Source: Cricetomys ansorgei (Eukaryota > Chordata > Mammalia > Rodentia > Nesomyidae). Taken from it: a stretch of 64,000 nt of DNA. Made by a program: the position numbers and the translations under genes. Positions 1 through 10,989 of this stretch are shown here, piece after piece. Position 1 is the stretch's first letter. Every line of letters begins with the position of its first letter. The stretch is taken from NCBI GenBank assembly GCA_026225945.1, contig JAMJFZ010002475.1, forward strand, positions 1,482,501 to 1,546,500, in the 5' to 3' direction. The notes under the pieces are model-generated. The model searched no databases. It was not told the DNA's origin and worked only from the letters and a program-made list of their open reading frames with translations.

Positions 1-218
1 TCTGAAGTTTTCTCTCTAGTGTCTTCTGTAGAGCTGGTTTGGAGGACAGAAACTGATTAAGTTTACTATTATCATGAAATGCTCTTTTTTCTCCATCAAT
101 TGTGATTGATAGTTTTTCTGGGTATTGTAGTCTGGGCTGGCATCTGTAGTCTCTTAGAGCATGTAGATTTCATTCAGGAGGAAAATCGTAAGCATAAAAG
201 GATGAAAAAAATTTAGTC

Positions 219-260
219 TCTCTCTCTCTCTCACTCTCTCTCTCTCTCTCTCTCTCTCTA
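219..260. repeat. (CT)n microsatellite
   Basis: Nearly pure TC run with one interruption. Confidence 0.95.
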
Positions 261-538
261 AGAAAAATATCAAGTCCTAGTGTAGGTCAATTACATAGAA
301 ATTTCAGAGACTCTCTTTACTGGAGCACAATATAAATACTTCAGTCTATTTCTCTTTGTTAGAATTAAATACCAGAGCCTGTGTAATTAAGGATGACCAT
401 GAGCTTTTGTATAAAGGCATCTATGTGGAAACTTGGAAATGTTGACTTGTGAACAAGCACTAGCCACTATCAGATTGTGTGTATATAAATAAGGCCCATG
501 ACCTCCCTAGGAGAGAGAGAGGAGAAGGAGGGCGTATA

Positions 539-546
<8 letters not shown>

Positions 547-596
<50 letters not shown>

Positions 597-597
597 G
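547..597. repeat. (TA)n microsatellite
   Basis: About 50 bases of alternating TA. Confidence 0.95.
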
Positions 598-868
598 GAT
601 AGAGGTTTCCGTTAAACACAGCACTAAGACTTCTAGTTCCTCATTATCTTGTTCATATTTTTCTCAGGAGGTGGTATTCACACAAGGCAAATGTACACAC
701 TATATATTACAAATATTTGTAAACACAAATGCAATGCTTATGGAAGCTTGCTCCTTAGAAACAACTGTGAGGAGACAGTCTTGAACCATGTGCGTGGGGG
801 AAGGCAAGCTTGCTTATGTAGCCACAGACACTAATTTGACATTTTACATAATATCCAATGAGCACTGT

Positions 869-1258
869 CTTAGTTACTGTTCTATTGTTGTGAAGAGACA
901 CCATGACCAAGCAACTCTTATAAAAGAAAGCATTTAACTGGGGTTTGCTTGTTTTCTAGAGGGTCAGTCCATGACCATCATATTGGGGAGCAGACAGGCA
1001 CGGTACTGGAGCTGAGAGCTTTACATCCTGATCAGCAGGCCTCAGGCAGCAAGCTAGATACTGGGCCTCGAGTGGGCTTTTGAACCCTCAAAGCCCACCA
1101 CCACCGGTGACACATTTTCTCCAACAAAGCCACACTACTCCAACAAGGTCACACTTCCTGATTCTTCTAACCTTTCTCAAACAGTTCCAATCCCTGGTGA
1201 CTCAACACTCAAACGTATGAGCTGATGGGGGTGAGTCTCATTCAAACCACCGCAAATA
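869..1258 (+). mobile_element. Rodent interspersed repeat, family A
   Basis: Begins TTAGTTACTGTTCTATTGTT and GAAGAGACACCATGACC, and ends CTCATTCAAACCACC. This is a very common rodent repeat. Related copies occur at 22234-22580 and, more decayed, at 17298-17585 and 60870-61060. The family name is not assigned. Confidence 0.75.
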
Positions 1259-1274
1259 TTGACTGTCCAAGTTT

Positions 1275-1625
1275 TTATGAGTTGTAAACTTTTGAGGTAG
1301 GGAGATGTGGTGTGGAATTTTATTTTTAGTTGTGTTTAAAATGATTGTTTTTGTGCACTGCTGGAAAAAGGGATGCATAGGCCTTGGCGGTTTGTACTGT
1401 CTGCAGGTGTTGGATTTCTGGGGTCGGGGGGGGGATGTTTGATTGCTCATGATCTGCACCTGAGGAGTTCTGAATGAATTAAAAACACCTGAGCTGAGAC
1501 TCTCAGGGTTCCATTGTCAAGTATGGGACTGGTGATGACAGTGGTTCCTTCTGCTGAGGTCTGGCAGGGCTTCCATGTGTGAAAATGCCTCCTTGTCTCG
1601 GGTGAGACCCAGCAGCAGCGTCTTA
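1275..1625 (+). mobile_element. LTR-like repeat, family B, copy 1
   Basis: Shares long blocks (GCATAGGCCTTGGC, GGTGTTGGATTTCTG, CACCTGAGGAGTTCTGAA, GGCAGGGCTTCCA) with 23855-24170 and 52835-53165. The AATAAA-like centre suggests a solo LTR. Confidence 0.6.
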
Positions 1626-2060
1626 CTACAGAGATGTGATCAAAGGGCGTAAGCTTCCAGATACAAAAAGAATTCTGGCAATTATAAGTAAATTATAGTG
1701 ACTATACATAAAAACAGTCTAGTGTATGAAATTTACCAGATGAGCAGATCTTAAGTATTGTCACCATGAACATACCAATGACCGGGTGGAGTGATGGGTA
1801 TATTAAGTAGTCTGATCATGTGTGCGTATTTCAAATCATCATTTTGTATACCTTAAATATATACAATTTTCATTTTAAGTTAATTCTAAATAGAAGAAAA
1901 TTTTTTTTACATAATTTACACAAAGGCATGCTTAAAAAAAATAAGAAATTTGTAGAGTAACCTAATTATCTAACATTTCCAATTGGTCATCTACCTTTGT
2001 CACAGAGTAAACTTTTATAAAAGGAAACTCAATACGGTTATTCTTTACTTCATTCAGAGT

Positions 2061-2275
2061 TCAGGCGAAATGGGCGTGGACAAAGACAGCCACAGCCAGG
2101 AGGACGACGGCATTGATGTTCTCCACTCTTCACAAGGGTTTCTCAGACGTGTCAGTGATTATTTTCCCCCTCAGGGCTTCTTCCTCTTCTTTGATCAGCT
2201 TAGGCCCTGTATTCTGCAAACCACAGAATAAGCTACATGCCCGTTTGAGGCATTCCCGGGATTGCTCAGAATCAT
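2061..2275 (-). pseudogene. Left-copy exon 15 with premature stop
   Basis: Reads [20 protein letters not shown] to TSEKPL and then TGA (2130-2132), where the intact gene has Trp. The frame behind it still reads VENINAVVLLAVAVFVHAHF before the old stop at 2061-2063. One codon is gained and one lost relative to the intact exon. Roughly one base in seven differs, far more than exons 9 or 13. Confidence 0.92.
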
Positions 2276-2279
2276 CTAA

Positions 2280-4571
2280 CACGGGAGAAGCATGAACAAA
2301 TTGTCACCAAAGACAGGAAATAGGAATCACTGTTGATGCGGTACCAATGATTGCGATTTGTGGGTACAAATGCCACAACTACTTACAAGTATCATGGAAA
2401 TCTATGAGAAAATATGGCTAAGTTTGACTGTATAAAACAGAAAATCCTGCGTGATAAGAATCTAAGAAACAAGATAAAAAGAAATGAAAATTGAGGTGGT
2501 GGCGGCACGGACGGGTCACGACAAAGTTTTTGTTTTGTTTTTTTTTAACTCAATAATAGAACATGTTTATTTAAAAGAGAATTTGCAAGCATTTTTACAC
2601 ACCTGGCAATTGTGCGTCGGATTATTTCTTTCTTCTTAAAGATACTTTTTATTGAAATATAGTTACATCACTTTCCCTCCCTCCAGCCCCACCTAGCCTC
2701 CCTTGAGCCCCTCCTCCCCACCCCCATTCTGAAGTTTATAACTAACGGAACTTAAGGCCCAGCCACAGGAAGGAAATCATGCCTCGTACTGTAAACCTAG
2801 CCAGGCTCCTGGTGACGGCGAGGTCATCGGACCTTAGAAAACAATTTACTACCACCACGTTGAGAAACTAATTCCTTACTACATCCTAAATCTTATCTTT
2901 ATGGCCTCAGATAAGTGCAGCTACCACCCCTTATCAAAGAAGCTTCTCTCCCAGGCTAGCGGAGACTAACACAGAAGACCACAGTCGGACGCAAAGAAGA
3001 GATTACGAAACAAGACAGACTATGAAGAGCTCAGCCCCAATGGATACCTGCCGTCCCAGCTCCTGCATCCGTGCCCAGCTAACGTCATGGAAGAGGGAAG
3101 AAGGATTATGAGAGCCAGAGCACCAGGAAGCCTGCTGTGAAAAGTCTCTCCCAGAAATGGCTGCATTAACAAGACTGGGGAAAATGGCAGCATTGATGGA
3201 TGTTTGAACATGAGACGGGGGAATGTTTTAGGGCTCCTAGCTCTAGATAAAGAACTATAGGCAACTATCGATGGCTGGGAGAAAGAGAATTATTTTCTCC
3301 CATGATGACCTGATAGTTGGTTGTCCAATACAAAGTGGTCATCCCTGAAACTGTGTACACAAAAGCAGAGTCAGTAGGTTGTATTTATATATATTTGTGA
3401 ATACACACACATACATATATGTGTAAATACATAATAATGGTAATGAGTTTTTAAAAACAGAAAGACTATTAACGACCTCATGTAAATATGCTAGAGAGAT
3501 GAAGAAACCACGGAAAGAGCAGTGGCAGGTGCTGGTTCGTAAAATCACTCAGCAAAGGAGTATTTCAATTAAATTTTCAAAATACCGGTTCTCACCCATC
3601 ATCAATAAACACGTAAGAATTTATAATATTGTGTTAGAAAGTCTGTGCGGAAACAGAAACTACTATATGCTGTTGCAAAGAAATTTAACTCCCAGTTGTG
3701 GGGATTTGGAGACTACAGCAAAATTCTATAGGCACTCGCCCTTCAATGCAAGGGTCAAACTCTTCAAACCTTCAAATGGTACAGTGGGTCACATACAAAA
3801 AAGTTTTGAGCAAAAAGTTCTTCATTGCAGAATTGGAAAAATTGAAACGTACTTCAGAGCAGAAATAAACGATAATGAAATCGAAACAGAGCAAACCTGT
3901 GAGACGCAATGCAAGTGTCTGGAGTTGGATGTGGGAAGCACATGGCTTCGGTTTTGAAAGAGGCTAAAAACGTATTCCCAGTCACTATCCAGCCTACGTC
4001 AGAAACTACATCAGACAGAGGAAATCTAAATACTACAGGTGGAAGGAAATAAAATGATACAAGGTCATGAAGTAAGAAGAAGAATGATGAAGAGAAATAA
4101 AACCAAAAGTTAAGTTCACTGATAAAAATGGGATAGATCAGTCCTTATCAGGACTTACGAAGGGGACCAGCCTGCCTGGAGTAGAGGATGTATTAGGGAG
4201 AACTGTGAGGAATACGGGTGGAGGGCAGATTGCATCAGATGCTCAGGCACGATCAATCAAGCCTGATGTGTTGAGCACAAGATGTATTTAGAGAGGGGGC
4301 AGTCTGTAACTGTCTTTGGCAACTGACATGCAGTTATCTAGATGGGTAATGGATGGGTGGGCAGACGGGCAGGAAGGTGTGTAAATGGATCTCATATTTA
4401 ATGGTCTTTGATGTCGAGAACATGTTTTTAATTTGTTTAGTTTTATACACATGTACATTTAAATCTCAGAAGCTGAATGTAGAGAGAATAAAAGACAAAA
4501 ATAACCCATAGCCCACAGAGCCAAACATATGCAGTTCTCTCACATTAAAACAAATGTAAGCCAGATATTAC
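2280..4571. other. Left-arm intron 14
   Basis: Matches right intron 14 in parts (for example about 3640-3860 against 50260-50480 reversed). It includes LINE-like sequence at 2635-2740. A 152-codon plus-strand ORF at 3499-3957 is antisense to the intron and looks accidental. Confidence 0.6.
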
Positions 4572-4674
4572 CTTCTTCAAGAGCAGCACTGACTTCTTCT
4601 TGAGTTTCCTCTTCTGCATCCAAGTCAATCCGTTCTTCTATGTTGTTCCAAAGACTCCAGCACAGGCGGTACAG
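4572..4674 (-). pseudogene. Left-copy exon 14
   Basis: 103 bases, open. It differs from intact exon 14 at two residues (Thr to Ile, Gly to Ser). It has the same weak GGTTAG acceptor and GTAATA donor. Confidence 0.93.
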
Positions 4675-5055
4675 CTAACCAGAGACAGCGCGCAGGTCCA
4701 TTAGTGATGGGGGATGTTTACAGCGATCCAGTGAGACCTTGTTTGATGTATGGTTTTAAAAACATAACTGTGCCAGGACAGTGTATGTCACAAGGGAAAG
4801 GTCTGCCACAAACTCACGCACCAAAACACACCGAGCACTCTGGAATGTTTCTGTTTTTAACTCCTCTAGCATTTGTTCACAGTTCCAAGTAGTATTGTTA
4901 GATCCTGCTTCTGGATTTGTGATGTCGGGACAGACAAAGAGTTAGCTCTCCTACCCAGGACCTCGCTGTGTCCACTGTCCTGACATGTTGTTAGTGCTAC
5001 ATCACGATTACTTTCACAGGATCTAACAGCTACTTCTATTCCTTAAAAAATTTTA

Positions 5056-5163
5056 TAGGTCAGGCATAGCAGTTCATGCCTTTAATCACAGCAATCGGAA
5101 GGCAGAGGCAGATGGATTTCTGTGAGTTTAAGGTCTGCATGTGAGACCCTGTCTCAAAGCAAA
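5056..5163 (+). mobile_element. B1 SINE, diverged
   Basis: CAGGCATAGCAGTTCATGCC ... GGCAGAGGCAGATGG ... CCCTGTCTCAAA. It sits in the shortened left intron 13. Confidence 0.8.
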
Positions 5164-5248
5164 ATGATTCCCTCACCTAAGCCTGTATAGTAGCCAGCAG
5201 TGTCGGGAAGAAAATTTTAAACAAACATGGAGTCATCACATCACTCAC

Positions 5249-5464
5249 GTGTACGTCGGGAATGGGTTTCGTTAGGAAGGAGACTCCCAGGATTACTAAT
5301 ATGGACACGAAAAACAGAATGATGGCGAAGTACATGTAGTGTACTCCACAGATAATCTTTGGACAGTCACTGGGAGCCAAGCAACTCCCTGTCCCATATG
5401 CAAACTCCGTGATCATACGAATAAGGCCCATCACAAGTCCAACCATTAGTCCCCAGAACGCTCC
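5249..5464 (-). pseudogene. Left-copy exon 13
   Basis: 216 bases, with a translation identical to intact exon 13 from GAFWGL to IPDVH. Acceptor TTTCAG and donor GTGAGT are kept. Confidence 0.94.
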
Positions 5465-5679
5465 CTGAAAAGTAAAAAGAATCGTGAAATCAATGTGTAG
5501 AAAACACGAGATCATCGGAGTAAGCACGGTTAGCGCCCTGCCCACCCGTCCGTCAAGGAAAAGTAAGGCAAACCACGGGGACAGATTTCCACGGCAAAGA
5601 AAGTCGCAGATATGCCTTTACTAGTGGGGTGTCGCTGTCCTTGTTCCTCAGACACCAGAGAACTGTAAAACCTATTTAT

Positions 5680-5890
5680 TTGGATTTATGTGTATGCATG
5701 TGTGCCTGGTTATCTGTGTGCGCACCACGTGCGTGAAGTACCCGCAGAGGCCAGAAGAGGGAGCTAGGTCCCCTGAACCGACAGTTACAGGCAGTTAGTT
5801 GAGAGCTGCCAAGTGTGGGGGCCGGAAACCAGACCCGGGTCCTCTGCAAGAGCAGCAAGTGCTCTTACCTGCTGAGCCAGCTCTCCGGCT
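5680..5890 (-). mobile_element. B2-family SINE, left arm
   Basis: Antisense of GAGCCGGAGAGCTGGCTCAG ... AGAGCACTTGCTGCTCTTGC, homologous to 46610-46830. Confidence 0.85.
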
Positions 5891-6854
5891 CTCCGTGGGC
5901 ACGGCTTTCTATTTGACAAGATACTGGTATACACTTACAGGCTTATATTATGATGTGCATATTACAGAATGATCAAAATTACTTGATTTCTGTATCTTTG
6001 ACATAACATTTTGATTTTTTGAACTCCAGAACACTGCTGTCTTCTCTCACCAAAGCCAAGGTTTTCTTCACTTTTGTTTTTTAATCTATAGATTTAAACA
6101 CTTGCTACTTATTTTATTGAATAAGCAGATCTGTGACTTACATAATTTTCAGGGTGGATAATAGGCATGTTTGCAAATTCTACTAAGCTCTTGGCAAGTC
6201 AAAGCTTTCCTCTTGAAGATTGATGGTGTTGGAAACATGTGTTCTCAGTTCTGCTCCCAGAAACTAGCGTTGCGTGAGGTTTGGGAATATGAGCTTTAGA
6301 CTGCGGGAGACTGCTTCTGAAATCCCGCACCCTACTCATTAAGTAAGACAAGGCAGGCAAAACAGACCCTGTTCCTTACCTGAAGATTATATTACAGGAC
6401 TACCACTCGGGAACAGTTAGTGGACATACAGGAAGCAATTCCTATCAGAAGCAATCACTTATAGAATACTAACTAGCCTTTAACATATTTGGGTTACTGC
6501 TAGCGTGGTGGGTTTTTCTTGTAAACATTTTACATATCTTCTTTTCTGCCTTCTCAGTACTCAAAAAAGGGATGTGCCCTGCTGCTTTTGTATTACAGAT
6601 CCGCATGATTAATTTGAGGTCAATATACTAAAATTGTAGAGCCATGACCAGACCCCGGAAGTCTCTCCACATTTTGGTTGTGTCAACCCTTCACCGTGAA
6701 TGTACATAACTGATGAGAAATGTAAAGACTTCAATACGTGTGTGTACCGCATGGTCACGTATTTTTGTGAGGATTGTGAATGGCGGCTTTCCACGACTGA
6801 AGCTGGACCTTAAGCAATACACGTAGGTTGGATAGAATACGTTATTTTTGAGAT

Positions 6855-6945
6855 TGGTCTTGAACTTCTGGATTCAAGATGTCTTCCTGACGTAAGATCC
6901 TGGAACTATGGGGTGCGGGCCACCACACCTGAGTAAAAGATTATC
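6855..6945 (-). mobile_element. B1/PB1-like SINE, left arm
   Basis: The counterpart of 45515-45645 on the opposite strand, so it was inserted before the duplication. Confidence 0.6.
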
Positions 6946-7015
6946 CTTTCCTATCCCAGCAGAAATTACAGCCTCTGCCTCATTCTCACAACAATATGCC
7001 CCAATTTTCACTTAC

Positions 7016-7184
7016 ATGCTCATTGACCCTTTTAAGGACAACGGCAAGCAGGAAGACGGCTCCAATCGGAGGCCCGATGTAGCTGGCAAATGACCCCATG
7101 GAGTGGAATAGCTGTCCGTTCTGTGAGGCCTGCACCAATGGCACCCACAGGATGCTGATGACGATTAGAACAACGGCAAATAGC
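7016..7184 (-). pseudogene. Left-copy exon 12
   Basis: Same length (169 bases) and phase as the intact exon. It differs at about 14 sites, all after the first 45 bases, most of them changing residues (for example FHSMGS against FHYVGS, and a final CAT against CAG). Gly at the 457 position is shared. Donor GTAAGT is intact. Confidence 0.92.
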
Positions 7185-7354
7185 CTGCCAGGAAAACACG
7201 GTGACTTAAAGATTACACCAGAGGCAACTAAGTACAACCTGCAAGCACAGGACAGAGATAAGATGTAAGATCATAGACGGGAGAAGATATATCTGCCTGG
7301 TAATTGGACACTGGACTTTGGATTTGATACCATGGCTCTAGCGAGGGTGGATGT

Positions 7355-7725
7355 GTTTGTGTGTACACACGTGTGTAGGCCAGAGGTCCATATCAAGCAT
7401 CTTTCTCTATAGCCTTCCACCTTATCTTTTGATCAGGATCTCTTGCGGAATGGAGTCCTCATTTGAACTGAACTAACAGGACAGCAAGACACAGGCTCCT
7501 CTTGTCTCTGGCTCATAGTTCTGTAGTCGCTACCTGCCCAGATTTTTCCTGAGTGTTGAATGCCGTAATCAGATCTTCATGCTTACACAGCAAACACTTT
7601 ATGGTCTCTCGCTGAGTTCGGAGTCTTCTATTTCAGATATGCCAGTGGCCAGTGAGCTCTAGGAAGCTGCCTGTCTCTGCCTCTCTAGCACTGGGGTTAC
7701 AGATGCAACACTACTGCATCTGGCC
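7355..7725 (-). mobile_element. B4-type SINE, diverged
   Basis: TGTAGGCCAGAGGTCCATAT ... TGCTTACACAGCAAACACTT ... CTGGGGTTACAGATGC. It lies in the left-arm interval where exons 10-11 are missing. Confidence 0.6.
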
Positions 7726-8627
7726 TTATAAGGTTATTGGATTTCATGGCAGACATTTTAAAGACGGATTTACCTTGCTCACCCTGAAGAAATGTCTCAT
7801 TTGCCCACTACGCAGATTATATTTTAAGGCTTTATTTCTACGTTTATCATGATAGCCTCAACATTTCCCAAAGCTCCAACACAGCCTTCGGGATCTTATG
7901 CGCAACGTTTCATAATGCGGGAGGGATTCAGTCAGTATTTAGCTATTCCTTACCTCTTAGTTATTCTTTATTGTTCACCGTTATGAACACTATCACAGTG
8001 CTGCAAAGGATGGGATACCGGGCACTGAAAGTCATCTTGGAATGTAAGTGAACTGCACATATGCCTAGAGGGGAAAACACAGCGAACACGTCCTGATCTG
8101 ATAATTCCACCGATAGAAATGTGTCTTCCATTCCTCAAAAAAAGATTTGTTATAGTTCCTTTACTTTCTATAGTAGAAGAAAAAAAAAGGAAAAGTGTCA
8201 ACAGTAGTTATTCACCTCTAACTTGGAAATTAATTTCCATCCAACAATGTGACTCCACACATTGAAAGGAAATTCTCTCAGAGGAACCAAGACCTTCTTG
8301 CGCAAAGGCATTGCCGCACCCAATCATGACGGCTCCCCTAACTCATCCGTGCTCAGTTACACCTCGCCACCCAATCCACTTCTGGGCTGTCTTACTTTAC
8401 ACCCACCCGAGGGGCCCGGATCCGCGGTTGCAGACATCTGCAGGGGGACAGGCAGCACGCAGGAGAGTGACACAGAAGGAGTGCCCGATTTGCCAGTGTT
8501 CCTGCCCCTGCGCAATTTCTCAGAACTGCCCCCTCCGTCTCCAATTCTAATCTGTCAGGGATTTCCTTAACCTGAAAACCCCAGACACCGAGCACAGGAG
8601 GAGAGCACGCATGCGCTCACGGCTTGC

Positions 8628-8763
8628 CTGTGTACAGGATGCGGCTGATCATGCCGGGCATCACTATGAGGAACATGGGCAGCAGCTTCAGGTAGCCACA
8701 GAGGATGCAGGCGGCCTTCACGTGGGACATGTTCTTGCCACATAAGCAGCGCTGTACGATCAC
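8628..8763 (-). pseudogene. Left-copy exon 9
   Basis: 136 bases, identical by eye to 39403-39538, including the GC donor (GCAAGC). Upstream homology continues through intron 8 to about 10195. Confidence 0.93.
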
Positions 8764-8864
8764 CTGCCAGGAAAACGCAACACAGCAGTGCGGCAATCCG
8801 GTGACGACTTCAGGGAGGCTGAGGATGTATTTTCAAGTTTAGTTTCAAAATAAGAAATCACAGT

Positions 8865-9060
8865 GTTGGCTCCGTGACGAAGAACATTCATTGCTCTTGC
8901 AGAGGACACGGGTTCAGTTCCCAGCAGCCACGCGGTGGCTCACAACCATCTAGAGCGCCAGTTCCGGGGGAAACAGCACTCTCTTCTAACCTGCATGCAC
9001 ATATTGCACACACACACATGCAGGCAAACATATGCCCGTATAATTAACATAAAGCTAAAG
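8865..9060 (+). mobile_element. B2-family SINE, left arm
   Basis: CTCTTGCAGAGGACACGGGT, TTCAGTTCCCAGCAGCC and CTCACAACCATCTAGAGC, with a CA-rich tail. Matched by 39118-39305. Confidence 0.8.
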
Positions 9061-9539
9061 GCATTTAGAAAGTGTGTGGTTAGCGGGACTCAGGAGGCTC
9101 CGTAGCCGCCTCAAGATTTGAATCGCTACTTAGTTTGCTGTGTTTGACCTTTGTGAGTCTCCTGTTTCTCTTCTCTAAAGCAGGAATGTCTCTCAAAGGA
9201 CGTTCTGAACATTCCATACGATGCTCACATGACCCCTTGCACATGGACAAGTGTCTCCTGTTGCCTGCAGCTGCGGCTGCTTCCCGGCGCGTCTCCCTTG
9301 CCCGCCGGCGCCCCCTGCTGGCCACACCTAGCTCTGCAGTCTGTGGGCCGCGCAGGCTCGCCTCTGAGGTCCCTCCCCACAGTTGCCTTCTGACTTCATG
9401 TCATCTGTCTGTAGGACATCCACTCAAACCTAGAGTCTTCACCCAAGAGAAGACATGTTTTCCGTGCTGAGTCCTGGTTATTTTGCTCGATATCACAATT
9501 TAGAAACCCATCCATTTTCCTGCAGATCATGTGATTTCA

Positions 9540-10162
9540 TTCTTTATGGCTGAGTAAAACTCCCTTGCGTGTGAACAGGGCGTTTTCTCCATATATTCCC
9601 ACGCGGGTGCGTGTCCAGGGAGCGTCTGTAACTCGGATATTGAATAAGTCTAAATACGCAAACACTCTTGCTCCCCCGGCTTTGGGTCTGCACACACCTG
9701 GTGGTCCTTTCGGTATGTGTAGCTTTCTGAGGCGCCTGTATGTGGATTTCCTTGCTGGCTTCACTAATTTACCCTCTCAACAACAGTGTGTAAGGGCCTC
9801 GTCCCTTACCCAACCAGGGTCACCACCAGGACTTAGGTTTTCCTGATGACAGCCATTCTGGTTGGGATGTGACTGAAAATTCCTTTCCCCAGTGTTTTTC
9901 CTGTATTTATTGTCAATGTGCATCTCTTATTTTGAGGACTGAGCGTTCAGTTCATTTGCCTATTTGTGATTTTATGACTTTGGGAGTTTGTCTGTTTGCT
10001 TTAATGTCTTTATATATTGTAGGTGTTGATGCCGTCTCAGAAGGACAGCTGGCCAATATTTTCTCCCGTAATCTAAATTGTCTCTTCACTCTGGTAATTT
10101 CTTGTCTGCGATGCAGGAGATTTTTTTATTCCATGCAGTCTAAGTCATCAATTCTTTATTGT
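9540..10162 (-). mobile_element. LINE-1 segment, left arm
   Basis: Contains TTTATGGCTGAGTAAAACTC and TTATGACTTTGGGAGTTTG-type strings typical of antisense LINE-1 ORF2/3' sequence. Nearly identical in reverse at 37946-38625. Confidence 0.65.
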
Positions 10163-10303
10163 TATTTTTAGACAGGGTTTAACTATGTAGCCTTGGCTGG
10201 CCTGTAATTCGCTATGCAGACCTGACTGACCTCAAACTAAGAGATCCACCTGCTTCTGCCTCTGGAAAGCTGAGGTTAATGGCGTGCTCCCTCACACCAG
10301 GCC
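10163..10303 (-). mobile_element. B1 SINE containing the inner palindrome breakpoint
   Basis: Antisense B1 (AGACAGGGTTTAACTATGTA ... CTGGCCTGTAATTC). The right arm has only about 30 bases of it (about 37913-37945) before the homology stops. Confidence 0.75.
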
Positions 10304-10489
10304 TTGTTAATTAAATTCTTGATAGTATTTCCTGGCCTCTGTTATCATGAGTTCTTCTCTATGCTTGTATATTGAAAAATTTCCCCCACACTATATTTAT
10401 CTCTGAGTCTAATAGTTCTCACTCCTTTGGTTTATGAAGGATGGTATTTCTGGGTATAATATTCTGTTAAAATTGATTTACATTTATTT

Positions 10490-10862
10490 TGTTTTCATTT
10501 AACATACTTTAATTAAAATATAATTATACTCCCCATTTCCTTTTGTTTCTTTCTACCCCATCCCTCTCAAATTGATGGCCTCTTTTTCTTTGATTATCAT
10601 TGTTTTGTAAACATAGACTCATATATTTGCAGAAACGTAGATACAACCTACTGTGTATGTTTTTATTGTTTGTGTGTGATCATCTTGGAGCTGACCGCTT
10701 GTTATTGGAGAACCAGTTAGAGGGTGTGTTCCCCGAGAAGCTAAGCTCTCAGCTGTCCTCAGTTGCCTGTCCTTCTGTTTAGGTTGGAATCCCACAATAC
10801 TTTGCACCTTCCACATTAGCACGTCTATTGATGAGGATATAGTAGTATTCTTGATTGACACA
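10490..10862 (-). mobile_element. LINE-derived repeat, family C
   Basis: Shares a block order with 14640-15300 and 42660-43370, including a GACC(A/G)CTTG(G/T)TATT-type block, an AGCTAAGCTCTCAG-type block and TTAGTTGCCTG. It looks like antisense rodent LINE-1 3' sequence. Confidence 0.5.
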
Positions 10863-10884
10863 TTTTTTTCCTTTTAGCATTTTG

Positions 10885-10886
<2 letters not shown>

Positions 10887-10931
<45 letters not shown>
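10887..10931. repeat. (CA)n microsatellite
   Basis: Perfect CA run of about 22 units in the spacer upstream of the gene. Confidence 0.95.
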
Positions 10932-10989
10932 TTTATTTTCTTCTGGTTTTCAGGAGTTCCATAAAATATTTTTTAAAAAATTAACTCAG

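Larger units (their letters stand above)
1..868. other. Intergenic sequence, no gene seen
   Basis: The first 200 bases resemble the antisense of a LINE-1 coding segment. The CT and TA microsatellites follow. Short ORFs here are simple-sequence artefacts. Confidence 0.5.
2061..8763 (-). pseudogene. Truncated inverted SLC5A4 copy: exons 9, 12, 13, 14, 15 only
   Basis: Minus-strand exons at 8763-8628, 7184-7016, 5464-5249, 4674-4572 and 2275-2061 correspond in order to exons 9, 12, 13, 14 and 15 of the intact gene and keep splice signals. Exons 1-8 are absent because homology stops inside the spacer. Exons 10 and 11 (259 bases) are deleted, so joining exon 9 to 12 shifts the frame. Exon 15 has TGA in place of the Trp codon at 2130-2132. 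It is therefore not a coding SGLT gene. Several exons are nonetheless unchanged relative to the intact gene, which points to recent duplication or gene conversion. It could be the remnant of a second SLC5A4 paralogue. Confidence 0.9.
1670..10195. repeat. Left arm of large inverted repeat
   Basis: Reverse-complement homology to about 37912-51640, shorter because several intron segments, including exons 10-11, are deleted. Arm identity is mosaic: near-identical around exon 9, intron 8, exon 13 and exon 14, lower at exon 12/intron 12 and exon 15/3' flank. Shared B2 elements (5680-5890, 8865-9060) predate the duplication. Confidence 0.9.

Noticed and set aside
3499..3957. 152-codon plus-strand ORF
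   Set aside because: It lies in the left-arm intron 14. The matching right-arm segment (about 50260-50480) is not open in the same frame and no known domain is visible.
8262..8595. ORFs of 67-102 codons shared with 39596-39921
   Set aside because: Intron sequence just after exon 9 in both arms, with several frames open by chance in GC-richer DNA.
2061..8763. A second functional SLC5A4 gene on the minus strand
   Set aside because: Exons 1-8 and 10-11 are missing, the exon 9 to 12 join is out of frame and exon 15 carries a stop.
9080..9470. Overlapping ORFs shared with 38671-39086
   Set aside because: They are inverted copies of each other because of the palindrome and lie in intron 8 sequence. 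Conservation reflects duplication, not coding.
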